Shown piece after piece: positions 1-8,820 of a DNA stretch of 64,000 bases. Under the pieces are notes generated by a model that made no database searches, was not told where the DNA came from, and saw only the letters and a program-made list of their open reading frames with translations. Where the stretch lies: contig NZ_CP022548.1 in assembly GCF_002776575.1 (NCBI RefSeq), forward strand, positions 1,689,001-1,753,000. The letters are read 5' to 3'. Each line of letters opens with the position of its first letter. Position 1 is the stretch's first letter. Origin of the DNA: Sphingorhabdus sp. YGSMI21. Its GTDB lineage: Bacteria > Pseudomonadota > Alphaproteobacteria > Sphingomonadales > Sphingomonadaceae. Position numbers and translations under genes: made by a program.

Positions 1-261
1 GCGGCATCTTTCGTGTTCCCCTCATAATATTCGAATATAATTATATAATTCAAAAAACACTTTATTTTCTATATAATTCGGCTAATCAGGATTGATGTTC
101 GGCAGGAGGGGCTGCTTGGGGATTTTTCACTGCCCTGTTGCCGCACCGCCGAAATGGGCCGCCGAAGGGTGTCCGGCGCCGCGCCTGTTTCGACGGGGCC
201 GTGCGTTCGGAGCAGAAGGCGAAGTTTTGAGTAGGCGTACAAAGGTAAGGAAGCTGGTTTT
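1..261. promoter_or_regulatory. AT-rich 5' region of the first catabolic cluster
   Basis: No gene is convincing here. Positions about 25-85 are very AT-rich and hold repeated TATAATT-like runs, unlike the GC-rich coding DNA that follows. This suits the promoter of the + strand cluster that starts at 262, but no -35/-10 pair can be fixed by eye. An AAGGAAG-type ribosome binding site lies about 9 bases before the ATG at 262. Confidence 0.4.
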
Positions 262-1125
262 ATGCAATTGGTAAACTTTCGCCGGAACGGTGCAAATTCA
301 TTGGGGTTCCGGATCGGTGACGAGATCGCAGACCTCACCGAGGTGGGCGGACCGGCCAGTATCGATCAGCTGCTGGCTTCCGGTTCGGACGCCATGGCCG
401 CTTGCGAGGCCTTGAGCAGCAAGGCCGTATCCCGCATTCCCCTATCCGGGATAGAAGAATGGCTGCCTCCGGTCCTCGCGCCCGCCAAGGCGATCGCCAT
501 CGGTCTGAACTATGTCGAGCACGCCAAGGAGGGGGCGCAAGAGGTTCCTTCTTATCCGGTTATGTTCAGCCGCTATCCGTCTTCCTGGGTTGGCCACAAC
601 GCCCCCATCATCCAGCCCCGGGTCTCGAAGATTCTCGATTATGAAGGCGAAATGGCGGTGATCATCGGCAAGCCGGGCAAATATATATCCAGGGAAGATG
701 CGCTTGCCCATGTGGCCGGCTATTCGATTTTCAACGAAGGCTCGATACGCGACTATCAGATGCGGACCCATCAGTGGACGATCGGCAAGAACTTCGATCG
801 CTCCGGCAGTTTCGGCCCCTATTTTGTCAGCGCCGACGAGGTGCCGGCCGGTGCCAGCGGACTGCGTTTGCAAACCAGGCTGAACGGCAAGATAATGCAG
901 GATGCCAATACCAGCGACATGATATTCGATGTCGCCACGCTGGTGGCCACCTTGTCCGAAGTCATGGCCCTGGCGCCGGGCGATGTGATAATCTCGGGCA
1001 CGCCGGAGGGTGTCGGCGCTGCTCACAAGCCACCGGTGTTCATGCAGCCGGGCGATGTCTGTGAAGTATCGATAGAGGGAATCGGGGTGCTTTCGAACCC
1101 GATCGAACTCGAAGCTTCCGACTGA
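262..1125 (+). CDS. Fumarylacetoacetate hydrolase (FAH) family protein
   Basis: 287 residues, the usual size of single-domain FAH-fold enzymes that hydrolyse, decarboxylate or hydrate 2-keto acids late in aromatic or sugar-acid breakdown. GLNY (81-84) opens the catalytic domain, DYEGE (126-130) supplies the E-x-E metal ligands, and NFDRSGSFGP (177-186) matches the family's substrate-loop region. In the segment NEGSIRDYQ (158-166) the usual third ligand Asp of 'ND' appears as Glu, a conservative but unusual change. It is first in a + strand run with a monooxygenase, a meta-cleavage-type hydrolase and a reductase, so a role in ring-fission product processing is inferred. The exact substrate cannot be told from sequence. 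Confidence 0.88.
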   Translation: MQLVNFRRNGANSLGFRIGDEIADLTEVGGPASIDQLLASGSDAMAACEALSSKAVSRIPLSGIEEWLPPVLAPAKAIAIGLNYVEHAKEGAQEVPSYPVMFSRYPSSWVGHNAPIIQPRVSKILDYEGEMAVIIGKPGKYISREDALAHVAGYSIFNEGSIRDYQMRTHQWTIGKNFDRSGSFGPYFVSADEVPAGASGLRLQTRLNGKIMQDANTSDMIFDVATLVATLSEVMALAPGDVIISGTPEGVGAAHKPPVFMQPGDVCEVSIEGIGVLSNPIELEASD

Positions 1126-1199
1126 TGCAAATGGTGCACAGCGCGGAGCGGTCGAGGTTGTGAACTTTGAAAACTGCGGAAAAGGGAGGATCGCTTGAA

Positions 1200-2342
1200 A
1201 TGCCGAGCAATGATGTAGCCAATGTGGAAGTCGCCATTATCGGCGGAGGTATCGGCGGGCTGACCACGGCCGTTGCGCTGAACAAGGCCGGAATCGATGC
1301 GCATATATTCGAACAGGCGGAGCAATATGGCGAGGTTGGCGGACATCTCACCATAGATACGGCGGCGATTGTGGTCCTCGGCCGCTGGGATCTCGACGCC
1401 CCGTTCCGCGCTCTGGCCTGTGAACTGGACGGGCTGGAGATCAGGACGCTCCGGTCGGGCAATGTGCTGGCTCACTTCCCGCATCCCGATCTCGGGGCTC
1501 TGGGTGTCAACGACAGCAGCCGGGCGGGTAGCCGGGTCGTCCACGCCTTTCTGCGTACCGATTTCCTGAAAATGCTTACCGACCAGATTCCGTCCCGCAA
1601 TCTCCACACCGGTCATAAGCTGACCGCGCTCAGCGGGGACGGCGAGGGTGCATCGGCAAGGTTTGAAAATGGACTAGAGGTCAGGGCATCGATCATATTG
1701 GGGGCCGACGGGGTCCGCTCTCTTGCAAGGTCGATGTTTGACAATTCGCAGGCGGCACCGGCGAACTGGTCGGTCTTGCGGACCCTCTGTTCGGCTGATC
1801 TGTTGCCCGATGACATGCCCAATGACCGGATGCGGTTCTGGGACGGGTGGGAGTTCGGGGACAAGGAGAAGCAGATCGGCACGCACGCCCTGACCGTCCC
1901 GGTCCGTGAAGCCAAATTTGTCAGCATCGACCTGCAGTTCGTCGGCGGTGACCAGCTTCAGGACTGTGATCCCTGGGATATCCCCGTTGACCGGGTCATG
2001 GCTCGCTATCCCGAGACAATGGATCCGCTCGTCAGGACGATGATCGAAAAACGCGTGGAGCCGATCACCGTCCATGCGATATTTGACCGGCCGGTGGCGG
2101 AAAAATGGGTCGACCGGAGAATTGCGATCCTCGGTGATGCTGCGCATTCGATGCGTCCCAGTCTCGGGCAGGGCGCCTGCCAGTCCATTCACGATGCCGG
2201 CGAGCTGGCAAAATCCTTTGCCGAACATGGCCTCACAAGCGAGGCTCTGGAGGCCTATGCCGATGTCCGGAAACCTTATGTGAAAATGATCGTGGAAGCC
2301 GCCAAAAACCAATCGGTCTCTCCGAAGGCTCCGGTGAAATAA
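1200..2342 (+). CDS. FAD-dependent monooxygenase (salicylate-hydroxylase type)
   Basis: 380 residues with the three signatures of class A flavoprotein monooxygenases: an N-terminal GGGIGG dinucleotide fold, the mid-protein GADGVRS (DG) motif, and GDAAHSMRPSLGQGA, which binds the FAD ribityl/pyrophosphate. These enzymes hydroxylate aromatic or related rings with NAD(P)H and O2. The ATG at 1200 is preferred over an in-frame TTG at 1167 because AGGGAGGA sits about 9 bases upstream. It follows the FAH-like gene by 74 bases and precedes an alpha/beta hydrolase, consistent with hydroxylation followed by ring opening and hydrolysis. The substrate is unknown. Confidence 0.85.
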   Translation: MPSNDVANVEVAIIGGGIGGLTTAVALNKAGIDAHIFEQAEQYGEVGGHLTIDTAAIVVLGRWDLDAPFRALACELDGLEIRTLRSGNVLAHFPHPDLGALGVNDSSRAGSRVVHAFLRTDFLKMLTDQIPSRNLHTGHKLTALSGDGEGASARFENGLEVRASIILGADGVRSLARSMFDNSQAAPANWSVLRTLCSADLLPDDMPNDRMRFWDGWEFGDKEKQIGTHALTVPVREAKFVSIDLQFVGGDQLQDCDPWDIPVDRVMARYPETMDPLVRTMIEKRVEPITVHAIFDRPVAEKWVDRRIAILGDAAHSMRPSLGQGACQSIHDAGELAKSFAEHGLTSEALEAYADVRKPYVKMIVEAAKNQSVSPKAPVK

Positions 2343-2452
2343 TGCCACATCCGGCCGTCCGAACCAGCTTGCGAAACATTGCAAGGCGGCGACTTCCATC
2401 GGCAAGCCAAGGCAATTTCAAGCAGAACAGAATATGGTGACAGGAGACAGGA

Positions 2453-3343
2453 ATGAGTGAAGCAAAACGCGATCTGCGCAGCATCTGGGCCTATATGGAC
2501 AATCTGGCCTTTACCCAGGGCTATATCGATGCGGGCGGTATCCGTACCCGCTATGTCAATGCCGGGCCGAAGGATGCCCCCGTGGTGGTCATGATCCATG
2601 GCATGGGCGGAAGCTGGGAAAATTTCACGGCCAATTTTGCCGAATTCTCGAAGCATTTCAACACCTATGCCTATGATCTGAAAGGCCATGGCTATAGCGC
2701 GAAGCCGGACGAGATCCATGATGTCGAGAGCTATGTCGCTCAGTTGGGAGCCTTTCTGAAAGCCCATGACCTCACCAAGGTGAATATATTCGGTCTTTCG
2801 ATTGGCGGGTGGATCGGAACCAAGTTTACGACCCGCTATCCCGAGATGGTGGAGAAGCTGATCGTGATGTCGGCCTGGGGCCGTCCTCGCGAAGCGCCCA
2901 CCCCGGAAACCATCGCCATGATGAAGGCGGGACGCGGCGAACGGATGAAGGCCGTTGAAAATCCGACCTACGAAGCGATCGACCAGGTGTTTGCCGGTCT
3001 GATCGAGGATCCGGCAGATCGCATGCAGGATCTGCTGGCATTGCGCCTCCGGCTTTATCAGCAGCCCGGTATGGTGCAGACGATGGAGAATGTTTTCGGC
3101 GGACTGGAAAACGGCTATTGGGAAAAGAACGAACTGACGGATGACGAGCTGAAAAGCATCAGCCGGCCCACCATGGTCATGGCCTGTGTCGACCATGAGG
3201 ATATGTTCCTGAAAATGGCCTATGAATATAAGGCTCTCATCCCCGGCGTGGAATGGTTCGAGATCTTGGGAGCCTCGCATTGGCCGCAATGGGAAACCGC
3301 CGACAAGGTCAATGCCGCGGCAATCGGTTTCTTCCAGTCATAG
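2453..3343 (+). CDS. Alpha/beta hydrolase, meta-cleavage-product hydrolase-like (MhpC family)
   Basis: 296 residues. The oxyanion loop HGMGGSW, the nucleophile elbow FGLSIGGW (Ser), a likely acid in VDHED, and the catalytic His in GASHWPQWE appear in the family's order. MhpC/BphD-like enzymes cleave C-C bonds of ring-fission products; esterases share the fold. An AGGAGA ribosome site precedes the ATG. It lies between the monooxygenase and the saccharopine-dehydrogenase-like gene in the same direction, so a shared catabolic pathway is inferred. Esterase or lactonase activity is equally possible. Confidence 0.85.
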   Translation: MSEAKRDLRSIWAYMDNLAFTQGYIDAGGIRTRYVNAGPKDAPVVVMIHGMGGSWENFTANFAEFSKHFNTYAYDLKGHGYSAKPDEIHDVESYVAQLGAFLKAHDLTKVNIFGLSIGGWIGTKFTTRYPEMVEKLIVMSAWGRPREAPTPETIAMMKAGRGERMKAVENPTYEAIDQVFAGLIEDPADRMQDLLALRLRLYQQPGMVQTMENVFGGLENGYWEKNELTDDELKSISRPTMVMACVDHEDMFLKMAYEYKALIPGVEWFEILGASHWPQWETADKVNAAAIGFFQS

Positions 3344-3487
3344 CATCGAGAGGACGCCGGCACGGCTGATCGTCTGGTGACTGGCCAGTCTGCCCCCTCG
3401 ACCCGTCCGGCGCGGCCAGGGATGCGGAACCCGTGGGGAAAAACCGTCCCTGGTCTGCACGACGGATAAAAATGGAGGGTATCCGCG

Positions 3488-4618
3488 ATGACAGATCCCG
3501 GATTTGATATCATTGTCTATGGTGCCACGGGTTTTACCGGAGAACTTGTGTGCCGTTATCTGGCAAGCCGGACTTCTGCGGACCGGCCGGTCAATTGGGC
3601 CATGGCGGGCAGGGATCGCGCAAAGCTGGACCGGTTGCGCCAGTCGCTTGGCCTGTCGGATCTGCCTCTGGTTGTTGCCGACGCCGCCGATGCCGGATCG
3701 ATCAAGAAAATGGTTTCGGCAACCAAAATTGTCCTGACCACTGTGGGCCCCTATCAAAAATACGGCACGCCTCTGGTCCAGGCCTGCGCCGAAGCGGGTA
3801 CGGACTATATCGATCTGTGCGGCGAACCGCTCTGGATGCGCCGGATGATCGAGGAATATGAGGACGCGGCCCGCAGGAGCGGAGCGCGGATATTGTTTTC
3901 CTGCGGATTTGATTCCATCCCTTCAGAGCTCGGGGTCTGGTTCTGCCAGCAACAAGCGATCAAGACGTTCGGAAAAACGATGCCAAGGGTGCGCAGTCGC
4001 GTCCGGGAATTTGTCGGCGGGCCCTCCGGTGGATCGGTTGCCAGTGGCGCATCGCAGATGCAGCTTGTCGCGAGCGATCCTGCGCTGTCCGCGATATTGG
4101 CAGATCCATTCGCCCTTACGCCCGGCTTTTCGGGGCCGGACCATCCATCGGACCAGACATATGAAACCGAGTCCGACATAGGCGCGGTTGGCCCCTTCAT
4201 GCTCGGTCCGACCGATAGCAAGAATGTCCACCGTTCCAATCTTCTTATGGGGCACCCTTATGGAAAGGACTTCATGTTCGATGAAAAGATGGTGGGCGCG
4301 GTGCCGCCATCCGCGCCTCCGCCGTCCCCTGACCAGCTTCCGCAACCGGGTGAGGGGCCGAGACTCGACCTTGCTGCGGGGCGCTTCGATATATTGTTCA
4401 TCGGCGAGGATGCCGACCGGCGCGAGGTTCGGGTCGCCGTAACCGGATCCAGGGATCCGGGCTATCTCACCACCTCCATCATGATGTCCGAGACGGCACT
4501 GTGTCTCCTCGCCGATCGGGCTTTGACCGGCGGCATCTGGACACCGGGAGCTGCCTTCAGGGGCGATCTCGTGCAGCGTCTCGAAAAATATGCGTCCATG
4601 CGATTTCGTGTCGAGTGA
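3488..4618 (+). CDS. Saccharopine dehydrogenase-like / trans-acting enoyl reductase family protein
   Basis: 376 residues opening with IIVYGATGFTGELV, the glycine-rich NAD(P)-binding loop of the saccharopine-dehydrogenase-like fold. VGPYQKYGTPLVQAC and CGFDSIPSELG are hallmarks of the subfamily containing mycobacterial trans-acting enoyl reductases. Members reduce double bonds or act on unknown lipid-like substrates. GGAGG about 9 bases upstream supports the ATG. It is separated by 144 bases from the hydrolase, so it may be in the same operon. The reaction is not predictable beyond NAD(P)-dependent redox chemistry. Confidence 0.8.
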   Translation: MTDPGFDIIVYGATGFTGELVCRYLASRTSADRPVNWAMAGRDRAKLDRLRQSLGLSDLPLVVADAADAGSIKKMVSATKIVLTTVGPYQKYGTPLVQACAEAGTDYIDLCGEPLWMRRMIEEYEDAARRSGARILFSCGFDSIPSELGVWFCQQQAIKTFGKTMPRVRSRVREFVGGPSGGSVASGASQMQLVASDPALSAILADPFALTPGFSGPDHPSDQTYETESDIGAVGPFMLGPTDSKNVHRSNLLMGHPYGKDFMFDEKMVGAVPPSAPPPSPDQLPQPGEGPRLDLAAGRFDILFIGEDADRREVRVAVTGSRDPGYLTTSIMMSETALCLLADRALTGGIWTPGAAFRGDLVQRLEKYASMRFRVE

Positions 4619-4927
4619 TTCCGGATCCTCCGGCCTTTAATCTCCCGCTGGCAATCATAACCGAGATGGCGGGCATATAAGGGGGCGACAACCACCGGAT
4701 GCTCGAATCGACTGGTGCTCTGTTCGACGGCTTTGGCCAGACACAATATGCCCGCAGCAGCGCAGACGGCAGAGTTTCAAATAAACACATATATTCGATT
4801 AAAATATTGTTTTTGAGGTCATATGGTCTATTCATTGGCAAAAGCCTGTGTTCCCGCGAGCGGCTTTGCCGGACAGGCAGGCTAAGGGATATGCCGGCAA
4901 ATAGGATGGATATCAGGAGGACATGAG
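4619..4927. promoter_or_regulatory. Intergenic region with probable promoter of the M24 gene
   Basis: 309 bases with no credible gene. Positions about 4780-4830 are AT-rich against a GC-rich background and probably hold the promoter for the downstream gene. A perfect AGGAGG ribosome site at 4915-4920 sits 7 bases before the ATG at 4928. Confidence 0.4.
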
Positions 4928-6070
4928 ATGGATTTGACCGCGAGAGAACGAGACCGCCGCTGGGCCGCGATCCGCAAGGCCCTGGCCCGGCAGGATGTAG
5001 ATGTATTCCTCGCGTTCAGTGATTTTGGCGATCAGTCCACCCTGCAGCGATATGTCACCAATTACAGGTCCGGATATGATTATTCGGCTGTCCTGTTGTA
5101 CCGCGACGAAGGCTGTGAGCAGATCGTATCGCATCCCGGCAATATGATGATGTCCAACCAACTGTCCTGGGCGACCGAATCATTCTGGATGGCGGTCCCG
5201 CATTCCCGGGCCAGGCAGAATAGCGGCAATGATCCGACCGTTGGTGGCCAGATCGCAAACCGGCTCGCGGACCACGGGGTGAAGCGCATCGGCGTTGCCG
5301 GAATGGAATATTTCCCGACCGGCTGGAAGGAAACGATTACAGCGGAAATTCCCGGGGTGGAATTTGTCGATATCTGGGATGATGTCCATCACCTGCGGCT
5401 GGTAAAGAGTGAGGACGAGCAGGCCCTGGTCCGGGAAGCATGCCGGATATCGGACGTGATCTGGGATCAGATGGGTGACATCGTCCAGGTGGGGCGCAAA
5501 CGCTACGAGGTGCTCGCCGATATCGAGCATATCATCCGGTCGCACGGTTGTGAGGACAGTTTCAACCTGTGCATGTCCTTGCCGGTCGGCAAGGAGCGGA
5601 TGGACCGGAACCCCTATTCCGCATTGCCGATCGAGGACGATAGCGTGTATCTTGTCGAAGTGTCTCCCCGCTTTCTCGGCTATTACGGGCAACAGACCGG
5701 TCTCGTCTCGACCGGTACGATCCCGGAGGATATGCGCAAGGCCGTGGAGGCGGCAAACCGCGCCCGTGACAAGGGGCTGGAAATTGCCCAGCCTGGCGTC
5801 GATCTGGTCGAAATGGGGCAGGCTATCGAAGGCCAGCTGCGCGCGGATGGCTACGCGTCCGCCACGCCCTCCTTCGGCCACGCCTGCGGAATGGAGCTGG
5901 AAGATTTGCACATCGACGGCAATTCCCTGATCCTTGAGGAGGGAATGACGTTCATTTTCCATCCGCTGCTTGCGGAACACCCGGCCATCATGCGCGCCGA
6001 TACATATCTTATCACCGGATCCGGCTGTGAGCGCCTGACAAGCGGAAGCCTGGAGCCGCTGCAGTTGTAG
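4928..6070 (+). CDS. M24-fold (creatinase/Xaa-Pro peptidase-like) protein with degenerate metal site
   Basis: 380 residues: an N-terminal creatinase-like domain (about 1-150), then a C-terminal pita-bread domain. Typical M24 peptidases bind two metals through Asp, Asp, His, Glu and Glu. Here the corresponding stretches read LVEVSPRF and YYGQQTG (both Asp lost), GHACGM (His kept), GMTFIFHP (Glu replaced) and a late GCERLT (Glu kept). Loss of ligands is known for creatinase-type members that do not act as metallopeptidases, so ordinary aminopeptidase activity is unlikely. C-N or other lyase-type chemistry is possible. The start is fixed by AGGAGG. It is the last intact gene of the catabolic cluster. 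Confidence 0.8.
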   Translation: MDLTARERDRRWAAIRKALARQDVDVFLAFSDFGDQSTLQRYVTNYRSGYDYSAVLLYRDEGCEQIVSHPGNMMMSNQLSWATESFWMAVPHSRARQNSGNDPTVGGQIANRLADHGVKRIGVAGMEYFPTGWKETITAEIPGVEFVDIWDDVHHLRLVKSEDEQALVREACRISDVIWDQMGDIVQVGRKRYEVLADIEHIIRSHGCEDSFNLCMSLPVGKERMDRNPYSALPIEDDSVYLVEVSPRFLGYYGQQTGLVSTGTIPEDMRKAVEAANRARDKGLEIAQPGVDLVEMGQAIEGQLRADGYASATPSFGHACGMELEDLHIDGNSLILEEGMTFIFHPLLAEHPAIMRADTYLITGSGCERLTSGSLEPLQL

Positions 6071-6342
6071 GATCCGGTGGATCCGCGCCGGAAAAGATGC
6101 AGGATTGTTCCGGTGCAAGTGACCAAAGCCGGCGGGAAGGCACTAAGCAGCCCGGATTTTGCGGGCGCAACCGCTTCGGCCGGCCGCTGGCCAGCAATCG
6201 AATGGCGGTACGGCAATATTGGCCGACGGCTCTCGTCAGGACCAATGGGTTTCGCTTTTCCAGCACGCCGCGTAGCGGGATTTGGCGGAAGCGGGATTGA
6301 GGCGCGGTGCACCGGCTTTGACCCTCGCAACCTGCGGTAATT

Positions 6343-6914
6343 TTGAATTTTTATACAGGATTCAGAAAGGACAGGGACCCGACAATCAAGAGCGTCGAAG
6401 AAATTGTCGAACTGCCGTTGCTGTACAGTCACTGGTATGTCGCCGGTATGGCCGATGAATTCGGTCGCCAGCCCCAAGCCAGAACCCTGCTGGAAAAATC
6501 GATCCTGTTCTATCGTACCGAATCGGGCGAACTTGTAGCGCTGCAGAACCGGTGCCTGCACCGGGCCTATCCGCTGTCGGAAGGCAAGTTGGAAGGGGAC
6601 AATCTGGTCTGCGGCTATCATGGCGCGCTATGGTCCGGATGGCAGGATCGTACGCGTTCCCTGCCAGTCGGCCCTGCCATTACTGGTGGGCGGTTTCGAT
6701 GGATCACGGCACGCAGGATGACGAATTCTGGCAAGCCTTGCCGGCGGCTTTGGAGGTCGGCTTTGTCGAAGATGTCGCCACCTGCAGAAATATGCAGATC
6801 ATGCTGGACGGCGAGACGGAGGCATTCAACGACCTGCAATTTGCCAGCGATATATTCGGCACCCGCTGTTGCTGCATGATCGAACATAGGGTCCAAGAGG
6901 AATATGGCGCCTAA
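6343..6914 (+). pseudogene. Rieske non-haem iron oxygenase, frameshifted and internally deleted
   Basis: The first frame carries the Rieske centre: NRCLHRAY followed 17 residues later by CGYHG, the C-x-H...C-x2-H ligands of the [2Fe-2S] cluster. Near 6627 the reading frame shifts, with YGPDGRIVRVPCQS continuing in the next frame. Soon after, the third frame carries HYWWAVSMDHG through QEEYGA, which resembles the C-terminal catalytic-domain end of VanA/PobA-like oxygenases. The central part with the mononuclear iron site is missing, so the remnant encodes fewer than 200 of the roughly 340 or more residues usual for the family. The N-terminal start is also unclear (TTG at 6343). It is a non-functional relic of an oxygenase that once belonged to the upstream cluster. 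Confidence 0.8.
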
Positions 6915-7418
6915 GCCGGCTTCGCCGGGCCGCCACGCATCCAGAACGGCCTTCCTTTACCGCCTGCATCGGATATTCCCCCGCCTGATCGGGCAAAACA
7001 GATCTAAGTGGACCGTCGATCCGCGTGGCGCATTTCAAAATAGCCCGTCGCGTCGGACGGGGGCGAGCGCGACAGCTTTAACCCCGATGCCCGTCTTGCG
7101 TAAGCCGAAATTCCGGCCAGTTCCAACGAACAAAACGGGGGAAAGAAATGGTGCACCGGGCATGATAACAATGGACACTCAAATCATTGGGAAATTTAGG
7201 TGGAATTGCCCAAATGACGCATATTTTGTCAGCAATCTTAGCCTAACATCAGTTGTAAATATGGATGCTTGCAATTGCGCCGGGAGTAGATCGTCTGCTT
7301 GGGACCCAATCTTGGTAAAGATTGCCCTTGCTAGGTTCGAACGTCAACCAACGCAGTTGGATGGTTCCAAAGCGCCGAGTCGTCGGAAAACTCTTGTCGA
7401 ATACGGCCCCTCTCATCA

Positions 7419-7460
7419 TCGGTCAGAATATAAGAGCACGAGATATCATATTCTGACCGA
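7419..7460. repeat. 13-bp inverted repeat
   Basis: TCGGTCAGAATAT at 7419-7431 is the exact reverse complement of ATATTCTGACCGA at 7448-7460, with a 16-base spacer. It lies in DNA without a convincing gene. No T-run follows, so it is not a classical terminator. It may be a regulator dyad or a mobile-element end. Confidence 0.75.
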
Positions 7461-7558
7461 CCACCTATGTGCCGCTAGGCGCAACAAGGGCTGGACCTGA
7501 GAAACGCTTGCCGATTGACCGGTACTGGCGCGCAAGTGATCATGCTATTTGAAAAGGC

Positions 7559-7594
7559 GTATGGGCTCGGCAGATATCTTCGCCGAGCCCATAC
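7559..7594. repeat. 13-bp perfect inverted repeat around an AGATATCT core
   Basis: GTATGGGCTCGGC at 7559-7571 pairs exactly with GCCGAGCCCATAC at 7582-7594. The loop itself contains the palindrome AGATATCT. The hairpin would be very stable but lacks a following T-run on either strand. It could be a transcript-end stem, a recombination remnant, or part of a small RNA. Confidence 0.75.
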
Positions 7595-7903
7595 TCCCAA
7601 ATTCACTCCCTTCTGTGACAGGGAACGGGGCTCAGCCAAAGCCGTCTTTATTGACGACGATGGCTGAGTGCTGGCCGATGCAATGGCTGCTGGGATATTA
7701 TGCCACCAATCGCTGCGATTGGATGAGTCGCGCTAATATCGCGCCCTTTTCGCGGCACAGGATTGGCGCGGTAATGGCTTCTGATCGCTGCCGCAACTAC
7801 AGTCTGCGGGCTACTGGTCTGGGAATCGCCTATCTCAATATTCGCGTCCTGCGTGTAATCTCGATCAGTCTGTCGATTGTGAAGAGCAGGTCAAGATTGA
7901 AAT

Positions 7904-7918
7904 TGACACCGGTTACCA
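7904..7918. promoter_or_regulatory. Operator 1 of the uronate/pectin regulon
   Basis: TGACACCGGTTACCA, an imperfect dyad centred on CCGG, lies 66 bases before kduI. The same sequence with at most a few changes recurs at 14141, 14264, 18476 and 24007, always ahead of a gene of this locus. The LacI-family regulator encoded at 17280-18332 is the obvious candidate binder, by inference. Confidence 0.8.
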
Positions 7919-7983
7919 AGGGTCATAGAAAGGCGTTCAAGACAAGTTATGACTGACCGCCAATAGACAAGGAATTAGCCGCA

Positions 7984-8820
7984 ATGTTTCAGAAAACCTA
8001 CCATGCAACCCATCCGGACATGATGGAATCTGTGGATAATGACGCGCTTGTCGACCGTCATCTGGTCAGCGGGATGTTCGAGGATGGCAAGATCAACCTC
8101 AACTATTCGCATAACGAGCGCTTCGTGATTGGCGGGGCCGTTCCGGGAGCCGTGCCGTTGCAGATGCCCGTGCAGTCCGAGCCGGAATCCGCGAAAGGCC
8201 ATCCGTTTCTCGAGCGCCGCGAAATGGCCGCAGTGAATATCGGCACGGCTGGCAAGATTACCGTCGATGGCGAAAGTTTCGAGATGGGCAACAAAGAATG
8301 TCTTTATATCCCGATGGGGTCAAAGGACATCACGTTCGAAGGGCAGGGCGCGCGTTTCTATCTGGCTTCGCTGCCTGCGCACAAAACGTGCCCGATCAAG
8401 CATATCACGCTGGATCAAGCCAACCCTCTCGAGCGAGGCGATCTCGCCAATTCCAACCAGCGCACGATTTACCAACTTGTCATTCCGGGTGTGTGCGATA
8501 GCGCCCAGCTGCTGCTGGGTCTGACCGTGCTGGAAGAAGGCAGCGTATGGAACACCATGCCGCCGCATCTGCACGACCGGCGCAGCGAGATTTATCTCTA
8601 TTTCGATATGCCGGAAGAAAGCGACCGCGTGTTCCATTATATGGGTGAGCCAGAGAGCATGCGGCATATCGTTATTGCCAACGAAGAGGCTGTGATCAGC
8701 CCGCCCTGGTCGATCCATATGGGGTCGGGGACCAAGAAATATGCCTTCATCTGGGCGATGGGCGGCGAAAATCTCGACTATACCGACATGAACGTTCTGG
8801 ATATCTGCCAGTTGAAATGA
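7984..8820 (+). CDS. kduI: 5-dehydro-4-deoxy-D-glucuronate isomerase
   Basis: 278 residues, the full length of KduI. It is a cupin-type zinc isomerase converting 5-keto-4-deoxyuronate, formed from unsaturated galacturonate, to 3-deoxy-D-glycero-2,5-hexodiulosonate. The metal/substrate region [19 protein letters not shown] and the late [11 protein letters not shown] match the family's conserved blocks. The gene overlaps kduD by four bases (ATGA), so the two are probably translated together. The operator at 7904-7918 lies just upstream, implying induction by a pectin-derived uronate through the LacI-type protein. Confidence is high because the next pathway enzymes are all present nearby. Confidence 0.95.
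   Translation: MFQKTYHATHPDMMESVDNDALVDRHLVSGMFEDGKINLNYSHNERFVIGGAVPGAVPLQMPVQSEPESAKGHPFLERREMAAVNIGTAGKITVDGESFEMGNKECLYIPMGSKDITFEGQGARFYLASLPAHKTCPIKHITLDQANPLERGDLANSNQRTIYQLVIPGVCDSAQLLLGLTVLEEGSVWNTMPPHLHDRRSEIYLYFDMPEESDRVFHYMGEPESMRHIVIANEEAVISPPWSIHMGSGTKKYAFIWAMGGENLDYTDMNVLDICQLK

Larger units (their letters stand above)
6915..7983. other. Gene-poor stretch with inverted repeats, remnant DNA
   Basis: About 1.07 kb between the Rieske relic and kduI. Open frames exist (about 6904-7500 and 7549-7956 on +), but their translations show no family I recognise, odd composition and no good ribosome sites. The stretch does hold strong inverted repeats at 7419-7460 and 7559-7594, a short dyad CCAAC-GCA-GTTGG near 7350, and the uronate-cluster operator at 7904-7918. 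It looks like a junction of decayed and regulatory DNA. Confidence 0.5.

Noticed and set aside
2276..3289. 337-codon frame antisense to the alpha/beta hydrolase
   Set aside because: The sense frame carries the catalytic triad and ribosome site; this is a codon-bias shadow.
6904..7500. 198-codon frame after the Rieske relic
   Set aside because: No family, no ribosome site, and it covers strong inverted repeats; treated as non-coding.
7549..7956. 135-codon frame before kduI
   Set aside because: Runs across a perfect hairpin and the regulon operator; no recognisable protein.
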